Notes: generated from the letters alone by a model not told the origin. Counted from the stretch's first letter, positions 1 through 10,072 are shown. The stretch: DNA of 64,000 bases from Actinophytocola xinjiangensis (GCF_001921215.1 NZ_MSIF01000004.1:186001-250000), one strand, 5' to 3'. A program made the numbers and translations.

Positions 1-936
1 GTCGTCCCGCCCGCCGTGCAGCCGCAGCGTGATCTGGCCGGAGAGGGTGAACTTGAGCGCGTTGGAGAGCAGGTTCAGCACGATCCGCTCCCACATCTCC
101 CGGTCGACGAACACCATCCGGGCCAACCCCGGGCTGTCCACCTCCAGATCCAGCCCGCCGCGTTCGATGGCCGGCGCGAACGAGGCGGCGACCTCCCGGG
201 TCAGCTGGCCCAGCTCGGTGGCGACCCGCTCGGCGTGCAGACTGCCGCTGGAGACCCGGGTGACGTCGATGATGTTGTTGAGCATCCGGCGCAGCCGCGC
301 GGCGTTGCGCCGGACCAGCCGGATGCGCTCGCGCTGGGCCGGCGGCAGCGGGTCGTCGGTGTCGGCCAGCGCCTCCTCGGCCGGCGCGGACACCAACGTC
401 AACGGGGTCCGCAGCTCGTCGCTGGCACTGACGAACAGGTCGCTGCGGGCCGCGTCCTGCTCCTCCAACTCGCCCACCCGGCGGCGGTCGGCGGTGCGCG
501 CGGCGGCGTTGGCCAGCGCGGCGGTCGTCGTGCGCGCCACCAGATCGACGAACTCGCGCGCGTCCCGGTTCGGTTCGAGCGCGGTGACCAGCACGCCCAG
601 CACGCCCTGACCGTCGCGCAACGGAACGGCCAGCGCCCGCTCGCCCCGGCCGGCCGCGGAGAACAGGCCGGCGGGCAGCGTGGCCGGCTCACCGGCGGAG
701 AGCACCTCGGCCAGGGCCGGCGGCGCCGGACCGTGCTCGCCGTCGGGGGCCGCGGCCGAGAGCGACAGCAGCGGGCCGTCGCACTCGTAGAGCCTGGCGA
801 AGGGCAGGCCGGCGTCGGTGAGCGCGGTCACCGCGGCCGGACCGACCTCGTCGACCTCGGTGGCCCCGGCGATCCTGGCGGCCAGCTCACCCAGGGCACG
901 CACACGCCGACGGTCGAGCCGGGTCTGTCCGGTCAC
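1..936 (-). CDS. Sensor histidine kinase (GAF-type sensor, HisKA, start of HATPase), cut by window edge
   Basis: The reading frame runs off the window start, so only the first 312 residues are present. Start chosen is the GTG at 936, preceded by a GGGGGTGG ribosome site. The N-terminal ~150 residues look like a GAF sensor. A short helix then leads to the HisKA segment. The phosphoacceptor position reads DELRTPL, where kinases normally have H-E-x-R-T-P: the codon before E is Asp, so the usual His is replaced. The visible C-terminus contains the N-box RIVLNLLSNALKFT of the ATP-binding domain. Likely a cytoplasmic or hybrid two-component kinase; the partner is outside the window. The missing His could mean a degenerate kinase or a sequence difference. 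Confidence 0.85.
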   Translation of the reverse strand, partial: MTGQTRLDRRRVRALGELAARIAGATEVDEVGPAAVTALTDAGLPFARLYECDGPLLSLSAAAPDGEHGPAPPALAEVLSAGEPATLPAGLFSAAGRGERALAVPLRDGQGVLGVLVTALEPNRDAREFVDLVARTTTAALANAAARTADRRRVGELEEQDAARSDLFVSASDELRTPLTLVSAPAEEALADTDDPLPPAQRERIRLVRRNAARLRRMLNNIIDVTRVSSGSLHAERVATELGQLTREVAASFAPAIERGGLDLEVDSPGLARMVFVDREMWERIVLNLLSNALKFTLSGQITLRLHGGRDD

Positions 937-998
937 GCTCGACCACCCCCGCGTCCTGGCGCCTGTCGTGACCGAGGGATTCCCCGCCGGAGCCGGTT

Positions 999-2207
999 CT
1001 AACGCCTGGTCGCGATGCCGGTGACCCCCTTGACCAGTCGCTCGACGTCCGACTCGTCGGTGTAGGGGGCGATCCCGGCGCGCACCGCGCCCTCGGGGCC
1101 AAGACCGAGCCAGCGCGCACACTCCAGGGCGTAGAAACTGCCGGCCGGCGCGTTCACGTTCTGCTCGGCCAGCTCCCGGTGCACCTGGGCGGGGGCGACG
1201 CCGTCCACGGTGAACAACGTCGTCGGGGTCCGGACGCGGTCCGGGTCGCCCAGTCGCCGCACGCCGGGGATCTCGGCCAGGCCGGCGTCGAGCTGGGCGA
1301 GCAGCCCGGCCTCGTGCTCGGCCAGCGCCGCCAGCGACACGGTCAGCCGTTCGCGGCGGGTGCCGGCGCCGGGCACCAGCCCGGCCAGGAAGTCGATGGC
1401 CGCGGTGGTGCCGGCCAGCGACTCGTAGGGCAGGGTGCCGAGTTCGAAGCGCTCCGGCACGTCGTCGGTGGCCGGCAGGAGCTTGTCCGGGTGCAGGTGG
1501 GCCAGCAGCTCGGGGTCGGCGTGCAGCAGCCCCAGGTGCGGGCCGAGGAACTTGTAGGGCGAGCAGACGTAGAAGTCCGCTCCCAGTTCGGTGACCGACA
1601 CCAGGTCGTGTGCTGTCAGGTGCACACCGTCCACATAGGTCAGCGCGCCGACCGACCGCGCGGCGGCGGCGATCCGGGCGACGTCCGGGCGGGAACCGAG
1701 CAGGTTGGAGGCGGCGGTGACCGCCACCAGCCTGGTGCGCGGGGTGATCGCCGCCGCGACGTCCTCGACCGAGAGCACCCCGCTGTCGCGGTCGAAGCCC
1801 GCCCAGTGCACCGACGCGCCGGCGGCGGTGGCGGCGTGCACCCACGGGCGGATGTTGGCGTCGTGGTCCAGGCGGGTCACCAGGACCTCGTCGCCGGGGC
1901 CCCAGTTCTTGGCCAGCGCCCGCGCCAGGTCGTAGGTCAGCTGGGTCATGCTGCGGCCGAGCACCACGCCGCCCGGCACACCGCCGACCAGGTCGGCGGT
2001 GGCCTGCCGGGCGGCCAGCACGATCTCGTCGGCCCGCTGCTCGGCGCGGGTCACGCTTCCCCGGTTCGCGACGGCCGATCGCAGCACGCCGGCGACGGCG
2101 TCGGCGACCGCGACCGGTGACTGGGACCCGCCGGGTCCGTCGAAGTGGGCGGCGCCCTCGGCCAGAGCGGGGAACTGGGCCCGGACCTCGGACACGTCGT
2201 AGGACAT
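999..2207 (-). CDS. Cysteine desulfurase-like PLP enzyme (class V aminotransferase)
   Basis: 402 residues, starting at an ATG with AGGAGG just upstream. Fold-type I PLP enzyme of the SufS/NifS-like family: a PLP-lysine motif SPYKFLGPH in the middle, an aspartate cofactor contact in YVDGVHLTAHD, and the typical N-terminal FPAL...HFDGPGGSQ segment. It matches the cysteine desulfurase-like (TIGR01976-type) group, whose true substrate is often unknown. No SUF/ISC scaffold gene is adjacent, so a dedicated Fe-S assembly role is not supported by context. The palindrome GGTGATCGTCACC at 2221-2233 lies in the leader and could be an operator. The histidine kinase start follows 62 bp downstream. Confidence 0.85.
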   Translation of the reverse strand: MSYDVSEVRAQFPALAEGAAHFDGPGGSQSPVAVADAVAGVLRSAVANRGSVTRAEQRADEIVLAARQATADLVGGVPGGVVLGRSMTQLTYDLARALAKNWGPGDEVLVTRLDHDANIRPWVHAATAAGASVHWAGFDRDSGVLSVEDVAAAITPRTRLVAVTAASNLLGSRPDVARIAAAARSVGALTYVDGVHLTAHDLVSVTELGADFYVCSPYKFLGPHLGLLHADPELLAHLHPDKLLPATDDVPERFELGTLPYESLAGTTAAIDFLAGLVPGAGTRRERLTVSLAALAEHEAGLLAQLDAGLAEIPGVRRLGDPDRVRTPTTLFTVDGVAPAQVHRELAEQNVNAPAGSFYALECARWLGLGPEGAVRAGIAPYTDESDVERLVKGVTGIATRR

Positions 2208-2282
2208 GCGTACCTCCTGCGGTGATCGTCACCGACTACATTAGGTCGCCGAACCGCAAGGAGACTGTGGTCCAAAGGGTGG

Positions 2283-3458
2283 TCAGCCGGCGGCCAGCCG
2301 GTCGACCGCCGCCGGCGCCAGCACCGCCTCCGCCGCCAGCCCGGCCAGCCCGACGAGCTGGGCGCGCTCGCCCAGGACCGCCGGCCCGATGTCCAGCCCG
2401 CGCGCGGCGACCTCGTGCGCCTGCTCGCGCAGTGTCGAGGTCAGCCCGGCCAGGAACGGTGGCAGCGAACCGATCTCGCCGCCGACCCGGACCAGGTCGG
2501 GGTTGAGGATCGTCACCACGGTCGCCAGCACCGTGCCGACCAGCCGGCCGGCCTCGTGGGCCAGGTCGGAGGCGAACTGCTCGCCGGTGCTCACCCGGCG
2601 GATCACGTCCGGGATGGTGCGCACGCCGTCGAAACGCAGCCGGCGGACCAGAGCGGTGCCGCTGGCCAGGGCGGCCACACAGCCGTGCCGCCCGCAGGTG
2701 CAGCGCTCCTCGCGGTCCTCGATGCGGATGTGGCCGATCTCCCCGGCGCAGCCGGTGGCGCCCCGGTGCGGGCGCCCGCCGATGACCACGCCGGCGCCGA
2801 TCCCGGAGCCGACGGATACGCCGAGGACCGTCGCCCGGGGCGCGTCGGCGGCCAGGTACTCGCCGTAGGCCAGGGCGTTGGCGTCGTTCTCCAGCTGCAC
2901 GTCGACCGACAGGCCCTCGGCCAGCGGGGTGCGCAGCGGCTGGTCGCGCCAGGCGGTCATCGTCGGCGGCATGACCGAGATCCCGGTGCGCTGGTCGATC
3001 TGGCCGGGCACGGCGAGGCCGGCGGCGGCCAGGTCGCCCTGGCGGCCCAGGGTCCGCAGCTGGTCGCGGGCGGTGTCGAGCAGCCAGGGCAGCACGTCGT
3101 CCGGCGTGTGGCCGGGGGGCAGCCGTTCGGTGCGTTCGGCCAGGACGGTGCCGCGCAGGTCGGCCACGCCGACGCTGACCAGGGTGGCGCCGACGGCGCC
3201 GACGACCGCGACCCGGCTGGTCCGGTCGACGGCCAGCAGCTGGGCGGGGCGCCCGCCGCTGGAGGCGCGCAGGCCGACGGTGGTGACCAGCCGGTGGCGG
3301 GCCAGCACGTCCAGCCGTTCGACCAGGGTCGCCCGGGACAGGCCAAGGTGCTGCTGGAGCTGCTGGCGGGTGACCGGGCCGAGGTCGCGTAACACGGCGA
3401 CAACATTGCCCGGCGAGGCCGCCGAGCCCGTCCCGGTCCGCCGGTTGACGTCATCCAC
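2283..3458 (-). CDS. ROK-family transcriptional repressor
   Basis: 391 residues from a GTG start. An N-terminal winged helix (about residues 20-80, QLQQHLGLSRATLVERLDVL) is followed by a ROK sugar-kinase-like domain. The ROK zinc motif is seen as CTCGRHGCVAA, along with the GEIGH segment and GSGIGAGVV phosphate loop. NagC/Mlc/XylR-type proteins of this kind sense sugars. It is transcribed divergently from the GH63-type hydrolase, with an inverted repeat in the shared 78-bp gap, so it probably represses that gene and itself. The ligand cannot be read from sequence. Confidence 0.9.
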   Translation of the reverse strand: MDDVNRRTGTGSAASPGNVVAVLRDLGPVTRQQLQQHLGLSRATLVERLDVLARHRLVTTVGLRASSGGRPAQLLAVDRTSRVAVVGAVGATLVSVGVADLRGTVLAERTERLPPGHTPDDVLPWLLDTARDQLRTLGRQGDLAAAGLAVPGQIDQRTGISVMPPTMTAWRDQPLRTPLAEGLSVDVQLENDANALAYGEYLAADAPRATVLGVSVGSGIGAGVVIGGRPHRGATGCAGEIGHIRIEDREERCTCGRHGCVAALASGTALVRRLRFDGVRTIPDVIRRVSTGEQFASDLAHEAGRLVGTVLATVVTILNPDLVRVGGEIGSLPPFLAGLTSTLREQAHEVAARGLDIGPAVLGERAQLVGLAGLAAEAVLAPAAVDRLAAG

Positions 3459-3484
3459 TGGGGCCGCCTAAATTGGTAACCATC

Positions 3485-3511
3485 ACTTATGTTCAATTAT
3501 TAGACATAAGT
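3485..3511. promoter_or_regulatory. Inverted-repeat operator between ROK repressor and hydrolase
   Basis: Perfect arms ACTTATGT (3485-3492) and ACATAAGT (3504-3511) separated by 11 A/T-rich bases. It is one of the few AT-rich patches here and sits in the divergent promoter region. The size and symmetry suit a ROK-family dimer; the assignment is inference. Confidence 0.6.
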
Positions 3512-3536
3512 CTGGATGGCGCAACGTGGAGGCCCC

Positions 3537-4868
3537 GTGCGACCCGCCCGCCGCAGGTTCGACTCGGTCCAGCTCGCCGCCCGCGCCGCGTGGACCCTGG
3601 GCGGCAACGACAACGGCACCATGATCACCGCCGCGCCCCGGCTCTACCCCCACATGTGGAGCTGGGACACCGCGTTCATCTCGATCGGCCTGGCCCACCT
3701 CAACGTCGACCGCGCCGTCCGCGAACTGGAGACCCTGTTCGCCGCCCAGTGGCGCGACGGGATGCTGCCGCACATCGTGTTCTCCGAGGACGGCGGCTAC
3801 TTCCCCGGACCGCAGCGCTGGGGCGCCGCCGAACTGAACGCCGACGCCCCCGACTCGCCGCGCACCTCCGGGATCTGCCAGCCACCGGTACACGCGATCG
3901 CCCTGCGGCGCATCGTCGACATCGGCGGCGGGTCCCCGGCCGTCGACCGGCTGCTCACCGACGGCTGGCCCAAGCTCTACCGCTGGCACGAGTGGCTCGT
4001 GCGCCACCGCGACCCGCACGGCACCGGCCTGCTGGCCATCACCCACGGCTGGGAGTCCGGTATGGACAACTCGCCGCGCTGGGATCTCCCTTACGCCGCC
4101 GTCATTCCCGGCCCCGACCTACCGCCCTACGAACGTCTGGACCGCCGGGTCGCGGCGGCGGCCGAACGCCCCAGCGACGCCGAGTACGACCGGTACCTGT
4201 GGCTGGTCGAGCAGATGCGCAAGGTCCGCTACGACGCCGACCAGGTCGTACGCACCTCCAGCTTCCTGGTCGGCGACGTGTTCGTCACCGCACTGTTCGC
4301 CCTGGCCAGCGAGGTCCTCGCGACACTGGGAGAACAGAGCGGCCAGCCGTCGTGGCGGATCCGGCAGCTGCGCGGCTGGGCGCGGCGCTCCCGGGTGGCC
4401 GTCGCCTCGGCCTACGACCCGGCCACCGGCCTGGCCCGCGACTACGACCTGCGCGCCGGAACCTGGCTGTCCACCGCCACCCTCGCCGGCTTCGCCCCAC
4501 TGCTGTGCGGCGGCCTGCCGGCGGCCGACGAGAACCGCATGCTGGCCACGATCCTCGGACCGGACTGGGCCGGCCACCCCGACCTGTTCGCCGCCATCCC
4601 ACCGTCGGTCTCGCCCAACGACCCGGCCTTCCGCGCCCGCGAGTACTGGCGCGGCCCGGTGTGGCCGGTGATCGCCTGGCTGTTCGGCTGGGCGTTCGAA
4701 CACCACGGCTGGACCGCCGAGGCGGCCCGGTTACGCACCGAGTGCCTACGGCTGGTCGAGGACGGCACGTTCGGCGAGTACTACCACCCGCTCACCGGGG
4801 AACCGCTGGGCAGCCAGCAGCAGTCCTGGACCGCGACCGTCGCGCTCGACTGGCTGCACCCTGCCTGA
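3537..4868 (+). CDS. GH63-type glycosidase, glucosylglycerate/mannosylglycerate hydrolase-like
   Basis: 443 residues from a GTG at 3537 with GGAGG at 3528-3532; an in-frame ATG at 3516 has no ribosome site and nearly abuts the operator. It is an (alpha/alpha)6-barrel hydrolase: the MWSWDTAFISIGLAHLN segment, the GWESGMDNSPRWD stretch carrying acidic catalytic candidates, and the late EYWRGPVWPVI and GEYYHPLTG motifs are typical of MGH1/glucosylglycerate hydrolases in GH63. Such enzymes recycle the compatible solute glucosylglycerate to glucose and glycerate in the cytoplasm; no signal peptide is visible. It carries a TTA leucine codon at 4731. Other GH63 or trehalase-like specificities remain possible. 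Confidence 0.8.
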   Translation: MRPARRRFDSVQLAARAAWTLGGNDNGTMITAAPRLYPHMWSWDTAFISIGLAHLNVDRAVRELETLFAAQWRDGMLPHIVFSEDGGYFPGPQRWGAAELNADAPDSPRTSGICQPPVHAIALRRIVDIGGGSPAVDRLLTDGWPKLYRWHEWLVRHRDPHGTGLLAITHGWESGMDNSPRWDLPYAAVIPGPDLPPYERLDRRVAAAAERPSDAEYDRYLWLVEQMRKVRYDADQVVRTSSFLVGDVFVTALFALASEVLATLGEQSGQPSWRIRQLRGWARRSRVAVASAYDPATGLARDYDLRAGTWLSTATLAGFAPLLCGGLPAADENRMLATILGPDWAGHPDLFAAIPPSVSPNDPAFRAREYWRGPVWPVIAWLFGWAFEHHGWTAEAARLRTECLRLVEDGTFGEYYHPLTGEPLGSQQQSWTATVALDWLHPA

Positions 4869-4900
4869 GCGGCCCGCGCCCGGTCACAGTGCTCGCTTTC

Positions 4901-5422
4901 TCAGTGTCGCCGCATGTTGCGGGCGGCCGCGGCTCCGGCCGCCACCACCAGGATCAGCACGGTCAGTGCCCAGCGGCGCTTGCGTTCGGTCTCCGCCCGC
5001 ACCCCGCCGATGCCGACCGCCGGCGGAGTCTCGTCGCCGTCGCGGTACAGGGGGGCGGGCGTGGGGGCGGGCGTCGTCGGCGTGGGCGCCGGGGTGGGCG
5101 CCGGCACCGGCTGCTCGGCCGGCGGGGTGTTGACCGGCGGTACCGGCGCGGGCGCGGGTTCTGGCTCCGGTTCCGGCTCGGGCAGGGGCGGCGGGGTGGT
5201 CGCCGGCGGCGGGACCGGCGGCGGCACCGGGGGCGGAACCGTCGGCGGTGTCGGCACCGGAACCGTCGGCTCGGGCCACGGCCACGGACGGGTCGGCGGC
5301 GGACGCCGGGCGTCGTCCGGTTCGCCGGCCGCCGCGCTGGTCCGCTCGGCCACCCCCGCCAGGGTGACCGTGACCACGGCCAGGGCCGCGGCCGCCGCCA
5401 CGATGCGCGCCCCGGTGGTCAC
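4901..5422 (-). CDS. Proline-rich membrane-anchored or cell-wall-spanning protein, function unknown
   Basis: 173 residues from a GTG that overlaps the upstream stop as GTGA. Residues 5-30 form a hydrophobic signal/anchor, residues ~40-125 are a Pro/Thr/Glu-rich low-complexity linker (PVPPP, PEPEPE, PTPAP runs), and the C-terminus ends in a membrane helix followed by RNMRRH. No LPxTG is visible, so sortase anchoring is unlikely. The architecture suits a protein spanning the cell wall. It is translationally coupled to the DUF4239 gene, suggesting they act together. Confidence 0.7.
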   Translation of the reverse strand: MTTGARIVAAAAALAVVTVTLAGVAERTSAAAGEPDDARRPPPTRPWPWPEPTVPVPTPPTVPPPVPPPVPPPATTPPPLPEPEPEPEPAPAPVPPVNTPPAEQPVPAPTPAPTPTTPAPTPAPLYRDGDETPPAVGIGGVRAETERKRRWALTVLILVVAAGAAAARNMRRH

Positions 5423-6180
5423 CGCAGTCGGTCCAGGGCCGCGACGAACGCGGTCGGGTCGACCTCGGCGCTGCCGCCGTAGGGGTTCTGCAACTGGTAG
5501 GTCGCGAACAGCAGCAACGTCATCGTCGCGGCCAGCGTGGCGACGATGACGATGTGCGTGGCCGGACGCGGCCCGCCGAACAGCAGCGGCAGCCCCAGCG
5601 ACATGACCGCCCCGGCGACCAGCGCGAACCACACCACCGGGTTCACGCCGCCGCCGGCCGCGGTGTTCAGCCGGTCCTGGCGCGCCTGGTAGGCCGCCCA
5701 CAGCTGGTCGGACGCCTCGTTCTTCTGGTCGATGCTCCACTCGTCGGACGCCGGCGCGCCGGACACCAGGCTGCGCAGGTCCGACAGCTCCTGCCAACCC
5801 TGGTCGCTCACCTCCGCGCCCTCCCGCATCCGGGGCCACTCCTCGTCGATGACGGTGAGCGCGTACCGGCGCGCCTGGTCGGTGATCTCGGCCTGGGTCT
5901 GGTCGGGGAACGCCTCGGCCGCCCACACCGCCGCCACGATGCTGTCCGCCTCGGTGTAGGACCCGTCCTCGGCCGCCGCCGCGTCGTCGAACAGCGAGAT
6001 CAGCACGAACGCGACCAACACCGCCTGCAAACCGCCGACCAGCGTGAAGACCTGGCCGGCGGCGTCGTTGTTCTCCACCGTGCCCTCGGCCGACCCGAGC
6101 CGCCGAATGAGGTAGGCCCCGAACCCGGCCACCGCCGCCGCCCCGGCCACCCACAACAAACCTGACAGATAGATACTCAC
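5419..6180 (-). CDS. DUF4239 (bestrophin-like) membrane protein
   Basis: 253 residues from a GTG with AAGGGG upstream. Two membrane helices near the N-terminus (first ~20 residues and again near VFTLVGGLQAVLVAFVLI) and two near the C-terminus (NPVVWFALVAGAVMSLG; HIVIVATLAATMTLLL) flank an acidic soluble segment. This is the usual DUF4239 layout. The family resembles bestrophin channels, but function is unproved. The downstream proline-rich gene overlaps it by 4 bp. Confidence 0.8.
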   Translation of the reverse strand: MSIYLSGLLWVAGAAAVAGFGAYLIRRLGSAEGTVENNDAAGQVFTLVGGLQAVLVAFVLISLFDDAAAAEDGSYTEADSIVAAVWAAEAFPDQTQAEITDQARRYALTVIDEEWPRMREGAEVSDQGWQELSDLRSLVSGAPASDEWSIDQKNEASDQLWAAYQARQDRLNTAAGGGVNPVVWFALVAGAVMSLGLPLLFGGPRPATHIVIVATLAATMTLLLFATYQLQNPYGGSAEVDPTAFVAALDRLR

Positions 6181-6232
6181 GACGCCCCTTCGCGGTCGCC
6201 CTGTGTCTGATGGTTCGCTCCGCAGGCTCCGC

Positions 6233-7354
6233 TCACGACGCCTCCCCGGTCTCACTCCAGTCGCGATTGAGCGCCTCCTCGACCAGCGCCTCCACGATCT
6301 GGCTCTCCGGGACCGTCCGGACCACCTTGCCCCGCACGAAGATCTGCCCCTTGCCGTTGCCCGAGGAGACCCCCAGGTCCGCCTCGCGCGCCTCACCGGG
6401 GCCGTTGACCACACACCCCATCACCGCCACCCGCAGCGGCGTCTCGAAACCCTCGAACGCGGCGGTCACCTGCTCGGCGAGCCGGTACACGTCGACCTGT
6501 GCGCGCCCGCACGACGGACAGGACACGATCTCCAGCCGTTTCGGGCGCAGGCCGAGCGATTCCAGGATCGCCGTGCCGACCTTGACCTCCTCGACCGGCG
6601 GCGCCGAGAGCGACACCCTGATCGTGTCGCCGATCCCCTCGGCCAGCAGCACCCCGAACGCCACCGCCGACTTGATCGTGCCCTGGAACCTGGGCCCCGC
6701 CTCGGTCACCCCCAGGTGCAGCGGATACTCGCAGCGCTGGGCCAGCTGCCGGTAGGCCGCGATCATCACCATCGGGTCGTGGTGCTTGACCGACAGCTTC
6801 AGGTCGTCGAACCCGTGCTCGGCGAACAGCGAGCACTCCCACAACGCGGACTCGACCAGCGCCTCCGGGGTCGCCTTCCCGTGGCGCTCCAGCACGCGCG
6901 GGTCGAGCGAGCCGGCGTTCACGCCGATCCGGATGGACACCCCGGCGGCCTTGGCCGCGTGCGCGATCTCGCCCACCCGGTCGTCGAACTTCTTGATGTT
7001 GCCCGGGTTCACCCGCACCGCCGCGCAGCCGGCGTCGATCGCGGCGAACACGTAACGCGGCTGGAAGTGGATGTCGGCGATCACCGGGATGGTCGAGCGG
7101 GCCACGATCGCGGGCAGCGCGTCGGCGTCGTCGGCCGAGGGCACCGCCACCCGCACGATCTGGCAGCCGGCGGCGGTCAGCTCGGCGATCTGCTGGAGCG
7201 TGGCGTCCACGTCGGCGGTCACCGTCGTGGTCATCGACTGCACCGAGACCGGGGCGTCCCCACCGACCGGGACCGAACCGACCATCAGCTGCCGGCTCAC
7301 CCGTCGCGGGGGGCTTGGTCGTGCCGCCGGAATGCCGAGATCGACCAGGGTCAT
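6233..7354 (-). CDS. ispG: 4-hydroxy-3-methylbut-2-enyl diphosphate synthase (IspG/GcpE)
   Basis: 373 residues; its ATG overlaps the dxs stop as ATGA. IspG converts methylerythritol cyclodiphosphate to HMBPP, the penultimate MEP-pathway step, using a 4Fe-4S cluster. Visible signatures are SVQSMTTT near the N-terminus, the TIM-barrel stretch VRVNPGNI, and the cluster cysteines in SCPSCGR and CVVNGPGE in the C-terminal third, followed by the final Glu of GPGE. Length is normal for bacterial IspG. It is the last gene of the encapsulin operon, so probably a pathway-dedicated copy rather than the housekeeping one; that is inference, since other genomic copies cannot be seen. Confidence 0.95.
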   Translation of the reverse strand: MTLVDLGIPAARPSPPRRVSRQLMVGSVPVGGDAPVSVQSMTTTVTADVDATLQQIAELTAAGCQIVRVAVPSADDADALPAIVARSTIPVIADIHFQPRYVFAAIDAGCAAVRVNPGNIKKFDDRVGEIAHAAKAAGVSIRIGVNAGSLDPRVLERHGKATPEALVESALWECSLFAEHGFDDLKLSVKHHDPMVMIAAYRQLAQRCEYPLHLGVTEAGPRFQGTIKSAVAFGVLLAEGIGDTIRVSLSAPPVEEVKVGTAILESLGLRPKRLEIVSCPSCGRAQVDVYRLAEQVTAAFEGFETPLRVAVMGCVVNGPGEAREADLGVSSGNGKGQIFVRGKVVRTVPESQIVEALVEEALNRDWSETGEAS

Positions 7355-9111
7355 CGAGTTACCTCCGGGTGGTTCGGTCTGGACAGTCGCTTGAGGACGG
7401 TCGTGGTGATGCCGGCGGCGTCGAGTCCGTGCGCGCGCAGGATCTCCGACCGGGACGCGTGCGGCAGGAACGCGCCCGGCAGCGCGAACGTCGCGACGCG
7501 GGTCGGCTCGCCGGCCGCGGCCAGCGCCTGGGCCAGCCGGCCGCCGAGCGCGCCGGTCACCGTCGTGTCCTCCACCGCCAGCACCAAGTGGTGCGCGGCG
7601 GACAGCTTGAGCAGGCACGGATCCAGGGGTGCTGTCCATTGTGGATCGACGACGGTGACCGGCACGTCATGGGTGGCGAGCTCCTCGGCGGCGTCCAGGC
7701 ACACGCCGGCCAGCGGTCCGACCGCCACCAGCAGTACCCGCGCGTCCGGGTGCTCGCGCAACACGTCGCAGCCGCCGAAGCGGCGCACCGCGGGGATGTC
7801 GGGGCCGACGCTGGCCTTCGGGTAACGCACGACGGTCGGCGCGTCGCGCACCGCCACCGCCGCCCGCAGCAACTCCACCAGCCGCGCCGGGTCGCGGGGC
7901 GCGGCGATCCGCAGCCCCGGCACCACCGGCAGGATCGAGGCGTCCCACATGCCGTGGTGGCTGGCGCCGTCCGGGCCGGTGACCCCGGCGCGGTCCAGCA
8001 CGAAGGTGACCCCCAGCCGGTGCAGCGCCACGTCCATCAGCACCTGGTCGAACGCCCGCGACAGGAACGTCGCGTACACCGCGACCACCGGGTGCAGCCC
8101 GCCCATCGCCAGGCCGGCCGCCGAGGTGACCGCGTGCTGCTCGGCGATCCCGACGTCGAACACCCGCTCCGGGAACCGCCTGGCGAACCGGCCAAGACCG
8201 GTCGGCTGGGTCATCGCGGCGGTCAGGCACACCAGGTCCGGCCGCTCGGCACCCAACTGCTCGATGGTGCTGGCGAACACCGAGGTCCAGGACTCGCCGG
8301 CCGGCGCGGTGGTGCGCGGGCCGATGGTGTGCTGGCGGTCGGCCTCGTCGGTCTCGGCCGGCGGATGACCCCGGCCCTTCTCGGTGACACAGTGCACGAC
8401 CACCGGCCGATGCAGGTCACGGGCCCGGATCAGCGCCGACTCCAGCGCCGCCACGTCGTGCCCGTCGACCGGCCCAAGGTAGTCCAGGCCGAGATCGGTG
8501 AACAGGTTGCCGGCGGTCGGGCCGGTGCGCAGCGCCCGCAGGTGCCCGGCCAGCGCGCCGACCGTCGGGTCGTAGGAGCGGGCGTTGTCGTTGAGCACGA
8601 CCACCACCGGCCGGTCCGGCGCCGCGCCGAGGTTGTTCAGTGCCTCCCAGCACATCCCGCCGGTCAGCGCGCCGTCGCCGACGACCGCCACCACCCGCCG
8701 GTCGGCCGTGCCGCGCAGGGCGAACGCCTTGGCCAGCCCGTCGGCGTAGGACAGGGCGGTGGAGGCGTGCGAGTTCTCCACGAGGTCGTGCGGCGACTCG
8801 GTGCGCGACGGGTACCCGGACACGCCGCCCGACTGGCGCAGCGCGGCGAACCCGTCGCGGCGCCCGGTGAGCAGCTTGTGCACGTAGGCCTGGTGGCCCG
8901 TGTCGAACAGCAGCGCGTCGTGCGGCGAGCGGAACACCCGGTGCAGCGCGATCGTCAGCTCCACCGCGCCCAGGTTCGGCCCGAGGTGCCCGCCGGTCGT
9001 CTCGACCCGGTCGACCAGGAACGTCCGCACCTGCGCCGCGAGGTCCGACAGTTGCCCGGCCGACAGCCCGGCGAGGTCGGCCGGCGTGTGGATGTCGGCC
9101 AGCGCGGTCAC
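7351..9111 (-). CDS. dxs: 1-deoxy-D-xylulose-5-phosphate synthase (Dxs)
   Basis: 586 residues from the GTG at 9111, which overlaps the ispH stop (GTGA). Dxs condenses pyruvate with glyceraldehyde 3-phosphate, the committed MEP step. Thiamine-diphosphate motif GDGALTGGM...NN, the catalytic Glu region [19 protein letters not shown] and the [15 protein letters not shown] loop are present, so the enzyme looks intact. It is shorter than typical housekeeping Dxs (about 620-650 residues), mainly through a clipped N-terminus and linker. Coupling to ispH and ispG by overlapping stop/start codons means coordinated translation. Confidence 0.95.
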   Translation of the reverse strand: MTALADIHTPADLAGLSAGQLSDLAAQVRTFLVDRVETTGGHLGPNLGAVELTIALHRVFRSPHDALLFDTGHQAYVHKLLTGRRDGFAALRQSGGVSGYPSRTESPHDLVENSHASTALSYADGLAKAFALRGTADRRVVAVVGDGALTGGMCWEALNNLGAAPDRPVVVVLNDNARSYDPTVGALAGHLRALRTGPTAGNLFTDLGLDYLGPVDGHDVAALESALIRARDLHRPVVVHCVTEKGRGHPPAETDEADRQHTIGPRTTAPAGESWTSVFASTIEQLGAERPDLVCLTAAMTQPTGLGRFARRFPERVFDVGIAEQHAVTSAAGLAMGGLHPVVAVYATFLSRAFDQVLMDVALHRLGVTFVLDRAGVTGPDGASHHGMWDASILPVVPGLRIAAPRDPARLVELLRAAVAVRDAPTVVRYPKASVGPDIPAVRRFGGCDVLREHPDARVLLVAVGPLAGVCLDAAEELATHDVPVTVVDPQWTAPLDPCLLKLSAAHHLVLAVEDTTVTGALGGRLAQALAAAGEPTRVATFALPGAFLPHASRSEILRAHGLDAAGITTTVLKRLSRPNHPEVTR

Positions 9112-10040
9112 GGTCGTACCGCCAGCGGCAGGGTGAAGTGCACGGTCTCGGTCGCCGTGGTCCGCTCGACCACCTCGACCGGGCCGAGCGCGGCGATCAC
9201 CTCGTCCACCAACCGGGGCGGGGCCGACGCGCCGGCCGTCAGGCCGACCACCGACACCCCGTCCAGCCACTCGGCACGGATCGCCGATGCGTCGTCGACC
9301 AGGTACGCGGGCGTGCCGCCACGACGGGCCAGCTCCACCAGGCGCACCGAGTTCGACGAGTTGGCCGAGCCGACGACGAGCACGAGATCAGCTTCTCGTG
9401 CCACAGCGCTCAGCGCCTCCTGACGATTGGTCGTCGCGTAGCAGATGTCGTCCGACGCCGGACCGCGCAGCGCCGGGAAACGCTGACGCAGCACGGAAAC
9501 GATCTCGACCGTCTCGTCGACGGCCAGCGTGGTCTGGGTCAGGTAGGAAACCCGTTCGGGGTCGGGCACCTCGACGGAGTGCGCGGCGGCGACGTCCTCG
9601 ACCAGCACCGTGCGCTCCGGCGCCTCGCCCAGCGTCCCCTCGACCTCCTCGTGGCCGCCGTGGCCGATCAGCAGCACGGTGTCGCCACGCGCGGCGAACC
9701 GGCGGGCCTCGGTGTGCACCTTGGTCACCAGCGGACAGGTCGCGTCGATCACGTCCAGGCCCCGGTGCTCGCCGTCGGCGCGCACCGCGGGGGAGACCCC
9801 GTGCGCGGAGAACACCACGGTCGCCCCCGCCGGAACCTCGTCCAGCTCCTCGACGAACACCGCCCCGCGCTCCTCCAGCTCGGCGACGACGTGGGTGTTG
9901 TGCACGATCTGCTTGCGCACGTACACGGGAGCGCCGTGCCGGCGCAGCGCGTGCTCGACGATCTCGATCGCCCGCTCGACGCCCGCGCAGAACGAGCGCG
10001 GGGCGGCGAGCAGCACCGTGTGGGGAACCGGGGATGACAT
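9108..10040 (-). CDS. ispH: 4-hydroxy-3-methylbut-2-enyl diphosphate reductase (IspH/LytB)
   Basis: 310 residues from an ATG with CAGGAGA upstream. IspH reduces HMBPP to IPP and DMAPP, the last MEP step. The three Fe-S cysteines are visible: Cys18 ([10 protein letters not shown]), the Cys in [11 protein letters not shown], and the Cys in [10 protein letters not shown]. The histidines of HNTH and SAHGVS, the GHEEVEGT loop and the phosphate-binding SANSSNS motif are intact. It lies 32 bp after the polyprenyl synthase gene, so IPP/DMAPP production is placed directly beside the prenyl-chain enzyme. Confidence 0.95.
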   Translation of the reverse strand: MSSPVPHTVLLAAPRSFCAGVERAIEIVEHALRRHGAPVYVRKQIVHNTHVVAELEERGAVFVEELDEVPAGATVVFSAHGVSPAVRADGEHRGLDVIDATCPLVTKVHTEARRFAARGDTVLLIGHGGHEEVEGTLGEAPERTVLVEDVAAAHSVEVPDPERVSYLTQTTLAVDETVEIVSVLRQRFPALRGPASDDICYATTNRQEALSAVAREADLVLVVGSANSSNSVRLVELARRGGTPAYLVDDASAIRAEWLDGVSVVGLTAGASAPPRLVDEVIAALGPVEVVERTTATETVHFTLPLAVRP

Positions 10041-10072
10041 GACGGTCTCCTGCTCGTACGCGAAGGGGTCGA

